A stretch of 64,000 bases of DNA from positions 734,989 to 798,988 of the forward strand of contig NZ_AUCG01000016.1 in the NCBI RefSeq assembly GCF_000429645.1. The letters run 5' to 3'. Position numbers and translations under genes: made by a program. Shown piece by piece: positions 35,615-42,874 of the stretch. The first letter of the stretch is position 1. Each line of letters opens with the position of its first letter. This DNA is from Niveispirillum irakense DSM 11586. Its GTDB lineage: Bacteria > Pseudomonadota > Alphaproteobacteria > Azospirillales > Azospirillaceae. Below the pieces are notes generated by a model. It had not been told where the DNA came from, made no database searches, and was given only the letters and a program-made list of their open reading frames with translations.

Positions 35615-36378
35615 GGGGGGTAAGGCGTCTGCTGATCCTGCCGGCCGGGTTGCTGGCCGGGTTTATCCTGATGGTGGCAACGCGGCCGGACGCCTGGGCC
35701 CAGTCGCTGGTGGCGGACCTGTCCAGCCACCTGATCGCCATCACCACCGGTTTTACCGGCACCGATGTGGTGCTGTTCGGGGCCGTGGATGGGGAAGGGG
35801 ATGTCGCGGTCGTCGTCCAGGGGCCGGAAGGTGAGGTGACGGTGCGGCACAAGGACCGCGTGGCCGGCATCTGGATCAACACGGACGAGATCGAATTTGC
35901 CCGCGTGCCCGCCTTTTACACCGTCGCCCTGTCCAACACGCTGGATGGGGTGGTGCCACCTGCCGTGTTGCAACGGCATGAGATCGGGCTGGATTATATC
36001 CGTCTGGCACCGGTGAAAAAGATCGACAAGGCGGAAAAGCTGGCTGAATACCGGGCGGCCCTGATCCGCAACAAGCAGCGCATGGGGCTTTACACGACGG
36101 AAGTGGGCGAGGTGTCCTTCCTGGGGCAGCGCCTGTTCCGCACCCGCATCTATTTCCCGGCCAATGTGCCGACCGGGACTTATACCGCCTCGGTCTTCCT
36201 GATCCGCGATGGCGATGTGGTCAGCGCCCAGACCACGCCGCTGCTGGTGTCCAAGATCGGCTTTTCCGCCAGCGTGGCGGAATTTGCGCAGCGCCAATCC
36301 GTTTTCTATGCCGTGTTGGGCATTTTGCTGGCGGTATCTTTAGGCTGGCTGGCCGGCATCATCTTCCGTAAATCCTGA
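35611..36378 (+). CDS. TIGR02186-family membrane-anchored protein
   Basis: The 255-residue protein has a signal or anchor at the N-terminus (LLILPAGLLAGFILMVAT), a periplasmic beta-rich body with DLSSHLIAITTGFTGTDVVLFGA, and a C-terminal membrane helix (VFYAVLGILLAVSLGWLAG). It matches a family of unknown function found downstream of TauE/SafE exporters. It overlaps the exporter gene by 4 bases. The periplasmic domain may gate or bind the exporter substrate; that is speculation. Confidence 0.85.
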   Translation: MRGVRRLLILPAGLLAGFILMVATRPDAWAQSLVADLSSHLIAITTGFTGTDVVLFGAVDGEGDVAVVVQGPEGEVTVRHKDRVAGIWINTDEIEFARVPAFYTVALSNTLDGVVPPAVLQRHEIGLDYIRLAPVKKIDKAEKLAEYRAALIRNKQRMGLYTTEVGEVSFLGQRLFRTRIYFPANVPTGTYTASVFLIRDGDVVSAQTTPLLVSKIGFSASVAEFAQRQSVFYAVLGILLAVSLGWLAGIIFRKS

Positions 36379-36419
36379 TTTTTGATCCTACCCAAGCCGC
36401 AGGCCCGTCGGGGGTTCCC

Positions 36420-36893
36420 ATGAGTGAGAATAAAACGCGCATCTTCCTGGTCGTGGTGGATGAGACGGAGGAAATGACGGTGGCGCTGCATTATGCCGCC
36501 CGCCGTGCCCGCAATTCCGGTGGCCGTGTCGCCCTGCTGAACGTGATCGAGCCGGGAGAGCTGCAGCAATGGGGTGCCATCCAGGGCCTGATGGAACAGG
36601 AACAGCGGGAAGAGGCGGAGCAACTGCTCCAGCGGCTGGCGAAGGAGGTGGTGGATATTTCCGGCACCGTCCCCACCCTCTATATCCGCCATGGCCAGCC
36701 CAGCGACCAGTTACTGAAACTGATCCGTGAGGAGCCGAGCATCTCCATCCTGGTGCTGGCGGCGGGCACGGGAAGGGGCGGGCCGGGGCCACTGATCTCT
36801 TATGTGGTCGGTCAGATGGCGGGCGACCTACGCATCCCCGTCACCATCGTGCCGGGCTATCTCTCCGACGACCAGTTGGACGCGATTACGTAA
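36420..36893 (+). CDS. Universal stress protein (UspA family)
   Basis: A 157-residue Usp-fold protein: IFLVVVDETEEMTVAL at the start and a C-terminal GTGRGGPGPLISYVVG close to the ATP-binding GxxGxxxxGS pattern of the family. Expected to act as a stress-linked nucleotide-binding protein in the cytoplasm. It stands 41 bases after the TIGR02186 gene in the same direction and converges on truA. Confidence 0.85.
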   Translation: MSENKTRIFLVVVDETEEMTVALHYAARRARNSGGRVALLNVIEPGELQQWGAIQGLMEQEQREEAEQLLQRLAKEVVDISGTVPTLYIRHGQPSDQLLKLIREEPSISILVLAAGTGRGGPGPLISYVVGQMAGDLRIPVTIVPGYLSDDQLDAIT

Positions 36894-36946
36894 TAGGGCG
36901 GTGCGGTGAGTTGTTCTTGCTGGGAGTGAGATAAAGCGGTGCCCCG

Positions 36947-37705
36947 CTAAACCCACTCCTCGCCCGGATAGAAGGCATGGGTGAAGTAAAGCCCGTCGGC
37001 AGGGGCCGTCTGGCCGGCAGCGGAGCGGTTGCGGGCTTCCAGGGCGGCGGTGACGTCATCGGCGGTCCAGCGCCCTTCGCCCACCATCTTGATCGTGCCC
37101 ACCATGTTGCGCACCTGATGATGCAGGAAGGACCGGGCGCGGGCAATGATCCGCACCTCTTCCCCCACCCGCGTCACGGATAGTTCGCTCAAGGTCTTTA
37201 CCGGGCTTTGTGCTTGGCAGAGCGAGGCGCGGAAGCTGGTGAAATCATGCTGGCCGATCAGCCTTTGCGCGGCCTCGTGCATCGCGCCCGCATCCAGCGG
37301 ATGCATCACAAGCCACGCCCGGCCGGCATCCAGCGCCAGCGGCGCCCGGCGGTTGATGATCCGGTAGAGATAGGACCGGCCAATGCAGGAGAAGCGGGCG
37401 TGGAAATCTCCCTCCATCGCTTCGGCCTTCACCACGGCGATGGGGTTGGGCTTCAGGTGGAAATTCAGCGCCTCGCGGACTTTTTCCGCCGTGGCTGGTT
37501 TTTCCAGGTCGAAGCTGGCAACCATGGCCAGGGCATGCACGCCGCTATCGGTCCGGCCGGCGGCATGGACGGTGACATTCTCCTGCGCGAAGCGGCGCAC
37601 CGCTTCTTCCAGACAACCCTGGACGGAGGCGCCATGGTCCTGCCGCTGCCAGCCAAAGAACGGGCGGCCGTCAAACTCGACGGTGATTTTCCAGCGTTGC
37701 GCCAT
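36947..37705 (-). CDS. truA: tRNA pseudouridine synthase A
   Basis: TruA makes pseudouridine at positions 38-40 of the tRNA anticodon arm. The 252-residue protein has the catalytic Asp in [14 protein letters not shown] near residue 53, and [18 protein letters not shown] at the start. It is transcribed with the nitrilase gene upstream (9-base spacing). Normal length. Confidence 0.96.
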   Translation of the reverse strand: MAQRWKITVEFDGRPFFGWQRQDHGASVQGCLEEAVRRFAQENVTVHAAGRTDSGVHALAMVASFDLEKPATAEKVREALNFHLKPNPIAVVKAEAMEGDFHARFSCIGRSYLYRIINRRAPLALDAGRAWLVMHPLDAGAMHEAAQRLIGQHDFTSFRASLCQAQSPVKTLSELSVTRVGEEVRIIARARSFLHHQVRNMVGTIKMVGEGRWTADDVTAALEARNRSAAGQTAPADGLYFTHAFYPGEEWV

Positions 37706-37714
37706 GGTAAGGGG

Positions 37715-38542
37715 TCAGGGCCCATCAAACGTGCGGTCATGGCCCAGCGACGGCACCATGCGCCGCGCCTCCGCCACTTTGGACAGGTCCAGATCGGCGA
37801 TGATATGGCCCACACCCTCGCCGGCATCGGCCAGCACTTCGCCCCACGGGCTGATGATCAGGCTGTGACCATAGGTGCCACGATTGCCATCATGCAGCCC
37901 GGTCTGGGCCGGGGCCAGGACGAAACAGCCGGTCTCAATGGCACGGGCGCGCAGCAGCACATGCCAATGCGCCTTGCCCGTGGGCACGGTGAAGGCGGCA
38001 GGCACGGTGATCAGGCTGGCCCCGGCCTTGGCCAGTGCGCGATAGAGATAGGCAAAGCGCACATCATAGCAGATGGACAGGCCCAGCCCGCCCCAGGGCG
38101 TGGGCGCGACGACGGCGCGTTCACCCGGACGGTAAGTGGCGCTCTCGCGATAGCTTTCGCCGCCGGCCAGATCCACATCGAACATGTGGATCTTGTCATA
38201 GCGCGCCACGATATCGCCCGTGGGGGCGATGACGAAGGCGCGGTTGGCCACCCTGCCATCCTCCAGCAGGCATCCCAGCGTGCCGGTCATGATCCAGGCC
38301 CCGGTGTCGCGCGCCAGATCGCGGAAGAAGGGCACGCCGGGATGGCTCTCCTCCGGCTTCACGCGGGCCAGGATTTTGTCCCGCCCCTGCGCCATCAGGG
38401 AGACATTCTCCGGCAGGCAGACAAGCTGGGCCCCATCGGCCACCGCATCGCGGACCAGCCTTCCGGCAGTTTCCAGGTTGGGAAGGATCTCCGGCCCGGC
38501 ATTGACCTGGACCAGGGCGGCGCGCAGCGTGGCCTTATCCAT
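37715..38542 (-). CDS. Nitrilase-family amidase, probable deaminated-glutathione amidase
   Basis: A 275-residue carbon-nitrogen hydrolase with the Glu-Lys-Cys triad: CLPENVSLM (Glu), RYDKIHMFDVDL (Lys) and LSICYDVRF (Cys). The HMFDVD segment after the Lys is typical of the Nit1-like subgroup that hydrolyses deaminated glutathione. Its neighbour grxC (two bases upstream) supports a link to glutathione, but the specific substrate is inferred. Confidence 0.85.
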   Translation of the reverse strand: MDKATLRAALVQVNAGPEILPNLETAGRLVRDAVADGAQLVCLPENVSLMAQGRDKILARVKPEESHPGVPFFRDLARDTGAWIMTGTLGCLLEDGRVANRAFVIAPTGDIVARYDKIHMFDVDLAGGESYRESATYRPGERAVVAPTPWGGLGLSICYDVRFAYLYRALAKAGASLITVPAAFTVPTGKAHWHVLLRARAIETGCFVLAPAQTGLHDGNRGTYGHSLIISPWGEVLADAGEGVGHIIADLDLSKVAEARRMVPSLGHDRTFDGP

Positions 38543-38544
38543 GA

Positions 38545-38808
38545 TCAGCCGGCCAGGCCCAGCAGCGGGTCCAGCTTGCCCGCCTTTTCCAGCGCATAGG
38601 TATCGTCACAGCCGCCAATATGCTGCCCGTCGATGAAAAGCTGCGGCACAGAGGTGCGGCCCCCGGCGCGGTCCACCATTTCGGGGCGGCGGCGGGGCTG
38701 GGCCTCGATATCGATCTCTTCATAGCGGACGCCCTTGGCATCCAGCAGCTTCTTGGCGCGGGCGCAATAACCGCACCAGGGATTGGTATAGATCTCGATC
38801 GTCGGCAT
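38545..38808 (-). CDS. grxC: Glutaredoxin 3
   Basis: An 87-residue dithiol glutaredoxin with the active site WCGYC (usual form CPYC), TSVPQLFIDGQHIGGCDD with the cis-Pro and glutathione-binding loop. It reduces disulfides and glutathionylated proteins with GSH. It begins 93 bases after comF on the minus strand and leads directly into the nitrilase gene. Confidence 0.94.
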   Translation of the reverse strand: MPTIEIYTNPWCGYCARAKKLLDAKGVRYEEIDIEAQPRRRPEMVDRAGGRTSVPQLFIDGQHIGGCDDTYALEKAGKLDPLLGLAG

Positions 38809-38900
38809 CGGGCGTATCCCTGTCCTTGGCAGATGATCTTAATATGACGGTCGCGGCGGCCAAGGCAAAGCCCGGCGGTGCGCAGATCACCTTTTCGCGG

Positions 38901-39719
38901 TCAGGGGGCGCTTTCTGCTTCCACCGCCTGCATGGCGACCGGCTTCACCACCCGCGCCAGGGTCAGCACATCCACCCGCACGGCGCCGGCCCGGCGCAAT
39001 ACCCGGGCGCATTCCCCCACCGTGGCCCCGGTGGTGAATACATCGTCGATCAGCAGGATGCGCGCGCCCTTGATCTGTCCGGCATGGGCCGGGTGGGGTG
39101 TGAAGGCGCCGGCCACATTGCGGGCCCGGCCCTTGCGCGTCAGGCCGCCTTGGCGCGCTGTGGCCCGCCGGCGCACCAGCAGGTCGGGCGCCACCACCCG
39201 GCCACTCAGCCGGCCCAGATGGGCCGCCAGCAGGGCCGATTGGTTGAAGCGGCGGCGGAACAGCCGCCAGCGATGCAGCGGCACTGGCACAATCAGATCA
39301 ACATCCCGCAGCAATTCCCCCCCGGCCCGGGCCAGCCATTGCGCCAGACCGGGGGCATTCTCCGTCCGGTCGCCATGCTTGAACCCCAGGATCAGGGGGC
39401 GCGTCGCCTCATCATAGGCAAAGACGCTGCGGCAGCGGTCAAACCGGGGCGGTTTGGCGATGCAGGCCCCGCACAGGGCATCCTTCCCGCCGGAATCATA
39501 ATCAAAGGGCAGGCCGCAGCAGGCACAATGGGGTGCCGCGATGAAGCTGATCCGTTGCCAGCAGGCGGCGCACAGGGCGCCGGTGCGGTCCACCTCCACC
39601 CCGCAGGCCATGCAGCGCGGCGGCATCACCAGATCCAGGGCGGCCGCCATCCAGGCCCGCAGGCCCCGGCCAACCTGCCTTGCGCGTTGCCAAGTGGCTG
39701 TATCATCACCTGCTTCCAT
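38901..39719 (-). CDS. comF: ComF-family phosphoribosyltransferase-like protein
   Basis: About 272 residues. The N-terminal third has four Cys pairs (PPRCMACG, LCAACW, HCACCGLPF, LCGAC) in a double-zinc-ribbon layout, and the C-terminal part is a phosphoribosyltransferase fold with ILLIDDVFTTGATVGEC. ComF proteins are implicated in DNA uptake and in nucleotide salvage. I start at the ATG at 39719 since homology begins with LVMPPRCMAC; the frame stays open to 40421 over the antisense of the methyltransferase gene and is not believed. Confidence 0.88.
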   Translation of the reverse strand: MEAGDDTATWQRARQVGRGLRAWMAAALDLVMPPRCMACGVEVDRTGALCAACWQRISFIAAPHCACCGLPFDYDSGGKDALCGACIAKPPRFDRCRSVFAYDEATRPLILGFKHGDRTENAPGLAQWLARAGGELLRDVDLIVPVPLHRWRLFRRRFNQSALLAAHLGRLSGRVVAPDLLVRRRATARQGGLTRKGRARNVAGAFTPHPAHAGQIKGARILLIDDVFTTGATVGECARVLRRAGAVRVDVLTLARVVKPVAMQAVEAESAP

Positions 39720-39816
39720 CGCGCCAAGGTAGCATGGTGATGATATTTTTCCATCTCCCCCGGCTTTTTGCCTGCCCGCTGTTGCCAGCCGCTGCCCCGC
39801 GCGATATGGCAGGGGC

Positions 39817-40740
39817 ATGAGCGACGCCGACATCATGACCCTTTTCGACCGCCGGCTGGTGCGACGCCATCGCGACCGCGCCGGTGCCCGCATCGCCGAC
39901 CATGATTTCCTGTTCCGGGAAGTGGCGGACCGACTGGCGGAACGGCTGGACCTGATCCGGCGGGACTTTCCCCATGTCCTGGACCTGGGCAGCCATGGCG
40001 GGGAAATGGCGGCGGCGCTGGGCGGGCGTAGCGGCATCCGCCATCTGACCCATGCCGATCTGTCGCCCGCCATGGCCCGCATGGCTGCCGGCACCACCGG
40101 CAACCCGGCTTTGGCGGCGGATGAGGAGGCCTTGCCCTTCGCGCCCGGCAGTTTCGACCTGATCGTGTCCAACCTGTCGCTGCATTGGGTGAATGACCTG
40201 CCCGGCGCCTTGATCCAGGCCCGCCAGGCCCTGCGGCCTGATGGGTTGTTCCTGGCGGCGATCTTCGGCGGCGACACGCTGTTTGAGCTGCGCCGCGCCC
40301 TGATGGAAGCGGAGATGGAGATGATGGGCGGCGTCAGCCCGCGCATCAGCCCCATGGCGGGCCTGCGCGATGCCGCCGGCCTTCTGCAGCGGGCGGGTTT
40401 TGCCCTGCCGGTGGCGGACATGGATACGCTGACCGTCTCTTACCCCAATCCGTTCCGCCTGCTGGCTGACCTGCGCGGGATGGGGGAGACCAACGCCGCC
40501 CTGTCGCGCCTGCGCCGGCCAACCTCCAGCGCCCTGATGGCGCGGGCGGCAGAGCGCTATATCGAGCTGTTCCAGGAAGCCGATGGATCGGTGCCGGCAA
40601 CGTTCGAGATCATCTTCCTGGCCGGCTGGGCACCCGACCCCAGCCGCCAGCAGCAGCCGGCCCGGCGCGGCAGTGCGACCCACCGGCTGGCGGATGCGTT
40701 GAACAGTGTGGAACAGCCTACCGGCATCAAGCCCCATTGA
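39817..40740 (+). CDS. SAM-dependent methyltransferase-fold protein (NDUFAF5-like)
   Basis: The 307-residue protein opens with LFDRRLVRRHRDRAG and has a Rossmann methyltransferase motif HVLDLGSHGGEMAAAL, followed by LIVSNLSLHWVNDLPGAL. This layout matches NDUFAF5, the mitochondrial complex I assembly factor that hydroxylates an Arg of NDUFS7, and its alphaproteobacterial homologues. Function as a complex I factor here is inferred from family. It diverges from comF, 97 bases apart. Confidence 0.82.
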   Translation: MSDADIMTLFDRRLVRRHRDRAGARIADHDFLFREVADRLAERLDLIRRDFPHVLDLGSHGGEMAAALGGRSGIRHLTHADLSPAMARMAAGTTGNPALAADEEALPFAPGSFDLIVSNLSLHWVNDLPGALIQARQALRPDGLFLAAIFGGDTLFELRRALMEAEMEMMGGVSPRISPMAGLRDAAGLLQRAGFALPVADMDTLTVSYPNPFRLLADLRGMGETNAALSRLRRPTSSALMARAAERYIELFQEADGSVPATFEIIFLAGWAPDPSRQQQPARRGSATHRLADALNSVEQPTGIKPH

Positions 40741-40779
40741 GGGGGTGTGATGGCCCTTCTAGGAAAGGAACAGGCGGCA

Positions 40780-40983
40780 ATGGACGCTGAAGAAGATATT
40801 GTCGAACGGCTGCGCCGCCGCGCCGCCCGCGCCCGTGACCGCTATCCGGAGGAAGCCGAAGACCCGGCGACGCTGGTCGGCGGCCTGATTGCGGATTACG
40901 AGGCAGCGGCGGACGAAATCCAGCGGATGCGCGAAGCATTGAAGGATCTGTCCCGTCAGGCGCTTCGTGTGATGTTGGGCTAA
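40780..40983 (+). CDS. Small conserved-looking acidic/coiled protein, unknown function
   Basis: A 67-residue, highly charged helical protein (EEDIVERLRRRAARARDRY, DYEAAADEIQRMREALKDL) with heptad-like spacing that may form a coiled coil. The ATG at 40780 has AGGAAAGGAA upstream; an ATG at 40750 is also in frame. It could bind DNA or another protein. It follows the methyltransferase gene by 39 bases and precedes tRNA-Arg. No known domain. Confidence 0.6.
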   Translation: MDAEEDIVERLRRRAARARDRYPEEAEDPATLVGGLIADYEAAADEIQRMREALKDLSRQALRVMLG

Positions 40984-41062
40984 CAAAGGTGTTTGCAAGG
41001 GCGGGATTGTTGCGCTATGGTCCGCGCCGCCCGCCCAGGAAGCCTGGGCCGATGGCCGGCAT

Positions 41063-41139
<77 letters not shown>

Positions 41140-41388
41140 CTCTCAATCGTTAAGTCAGCAGATTGACCTGCTTCTTGAGATGAGCCAGGCGCTTTGAAAA
41201 GCGCTGCTCGTAAATCCCCCCTTCGACCCCCTCTCTCTTATCATATCGTGTCGATACTATATAGATTACTTCGGTCTGCCGATCCGGGGGCAGCGTTCAT
41301 CGTTTTCCAGGGTTGATTTTTCTATACCTCCGATGGGCGATCCGTGTTCTATGAGTAAGAGGTAAATCAACCAGCAAGCGTCCCGGCC
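41140..41388 (+). promoter_or_regulatory. Spacer after tRNA-Arg leading to the VWA-phosphatase-kinase cluster
   Basis: This 249-base spacer carries a hairpin GCGCTTT-GA-AAAGCGC (41189-41204) that may process or terminate the tRNA transcript, and an AT-rich stretch (about 41238-41270, TATCATATCGTGTCGATACT and TATATAGATTAC) including the inverted pair ATATCG/CGATA, a plausible promoter for the cluster. No further signal is clear. Confidence 0.35.
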
Positions 41389-42069
41389 ATGAAGATCATT
41401 GATGCGGTCTATCGCGATAATTCTTCCCAGCGCACGCCGTGCGTGATCGTTGTCGACGGTTCCACGTCGATGGAGGAGGGCAATGCCATCTTCCATCTGA
41501 ATGAGGCGCTGCAGGCGTTCGAGCGGGCGTTGAAGGAGGATGACGAAGCCTCCGTCCGCGTTCAGGTGAAGATGATCCGCATGGGCGGGCACGACGAAGC
41601 GACGGCACTGGGCGACTGGACCGATGCCATTGATTTCCGCGCGCCCCATGTGGAAGCCAATGGCAGCACGCCCATGGGCAAGGCCATCGATATGGCGATG
41701 GGCGAAATCCAGGCGCAGAAGGAAGTCTATAAGCGCAACGGCATCCCCTATACCCGGCCCTGGCTGTTCGTCTTTTCCGACGGGTCGCCGACGGACGAGG
41801 ATGTGTGGCGCGATGTTGCCGCCCGCTGCCGGCAGGCGCAGGAGGATAAGCGTTTTGTCCTGTTTGCCGTGGCCGTGGGGGCCAATGCGCGGGTGGATGC
41901 CCTGCGTGCCTTCTGTGGTCCGGACCGGCCGGTCCTGTCGTCGGATAGCCTGAAATTCAAGGAAATGTTCCTGTGGCTGGCGGCGTCGCTGGCCGCCACC
42001 TCGCGCAGCCAGCCGGGCCAGCAGGTGGCCCTGCCCAGTCCCGCCAACTGGCTGACGGTGGCCACCTGA
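41389..42069 (+). CDS. VWA-domain protein, TerY-like (triad gene 1)
   Basis: A 226-residue stand-alone VWA domain with MIDAS motif VVDGSTSMEEG (Asp23, Ser25, Ser27), a downstream Thr in NGSTPMGKAI and FSDGSPTDE. TerY-type proteins bind metal and partner proteins; comparative genomics links them with a PP2C phosphatase and a kinase as a signalling triad near tellurite-resistance or phage-response genes. Here the PP2C gene follows after 14 bases and the kinase after 20 more. Cytoplasmic, no signal peptide. Confidence 0.85.
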   Translation: MKIIDAVYRDNSSQRTPCVIVVDGSTSMEEGNAIFHLNEALQAFERALKEDDEASVRVQVKMIRMGGHDEATALGDWTDAIDFRAPHVEANGSTPMGKAIDMAMGEIQAQKEVYKRNGIPYTRPWLFVFSDGSPTDEDVWRDVAARCRQAQEDKRFVLFAVAVGANARVDALRAFCGPDRPVLSSDSLKFKEMFLWLAASLAATSRSQPGQQVALPSPANWLTVAT

Positions 42070-42083
42070 CCCGGGTGACGGCA

Positions 42084-42854
42084 ATGGATACGCTGCGTTG
42101 GGATGGGATCAGCCAGGGGCGCTGGAATCTGGTTGCGGCGGCGGTCCAGGGGCCCAGCCACCGGCTGGATGATACGCCCTGCCAGGATGCCTTTGCCTTT
42201 TCCATCAGGGATGACCGGCTGGTTGCCGTGGTCAGCGATGGGGCCGGTTCCGCCGCCCGCGCGGCGGAAGGTTCCCGCATTACGGCGGACCGGATGGTGG
42301 CGGGCCTGTCCGCCCTGACCCTGGACCCGGCGGCAGATGGGGTGGAGGCCTGGCGCCCGGCGGTGGAACGGGTGATCGAGGATCTGCGCGCCGGCCTGGC
42401 CACCCTGTCCGACAATGGCGACATTGCCGATTTCCATGCCACGCTGGTGGCAGTGGTGGCGGGCCCGGCCGGCGGGCTGTTCATCCATATCGGCGATGGC
42501 ATGGCGCATGCGGCTGATGCCGCACTGGTGCCGGTGGGCCATAGCGTGCCGGTAAATGGGGAAGAGGCGAACAGCACCTATTTCGTCACCTTGCCCTTCT
42601 GGCGGGAAACGCTGCGCCTTACCCCGTTCGGCCCCTTTGCCCGCATCATCCTGATGACGGATGGGCCGATGCCGTTCGCCGCGGCTAAGAAGGGTGTGGG
42701 GTTGGAGCCGGCCTTCATGCGGCCGGTGGATGGGTTCCTGTCCAGCCATCCGGTGGCAGAAGGGGCGGAAGCCCTGGCCGGCACGCTGGACAGCCCCGAC
42801 GCGCGGCGCATCAGCACCGATGACAAGACCATTCTTTGGGCAGCGCTGGCCTGA
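42084..42854 (+). CDS. PP2C-family serine/threonine phosphatase (triad gene 2)
   Basis: The 256-residue protein has the PP2C metal and phosphate sites: CQDAFAF (Asp35), VVSDGAGSAARAAEGS (Asp52, Gly53) and FIHIGDGMAHA. It should remove phosphates added by the downstream kinase. I start at the ATG at 42084; the frame is open upstream but overlaps the VWA gene. The C-terminal residue run STDDKTILWAAL matches the conserved final PP2C motif (DDxT). Confidence 0.85.
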   Translation: MDTLRWDGISQGRWNLVAAAVQGPSHRLDDTPCQDAFAFSIRDDRLVAVVSDGAGSAARAAEGSRITADRMVAGLSALTLDPAADGVEAWRPAVERVIEDLRAGLATLSDNGDIADFHATLVAVVAGPAGGLFIHIGDGMAHAADAALVPVGHSVPVNGEEANSTYFVTLPFWRETLRLTPFGPFARIILMTDGPMPFAAAKKGVGLEPAFMRPVDGFLSSHPVAEGAEALAGTLDSPDARRISTDDKTILWAALA

Positions 42855-42874
42855 CGGCCCGCCCTGTGACGATA

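Noticed and set aside
39720..40421. Extension of comF by 234 codons
   Set aside because: It lies antisense to the methyltransferase gene and gives a Ser/Arg-rich stretch; ComF homology begins just after the ATG at 39719.
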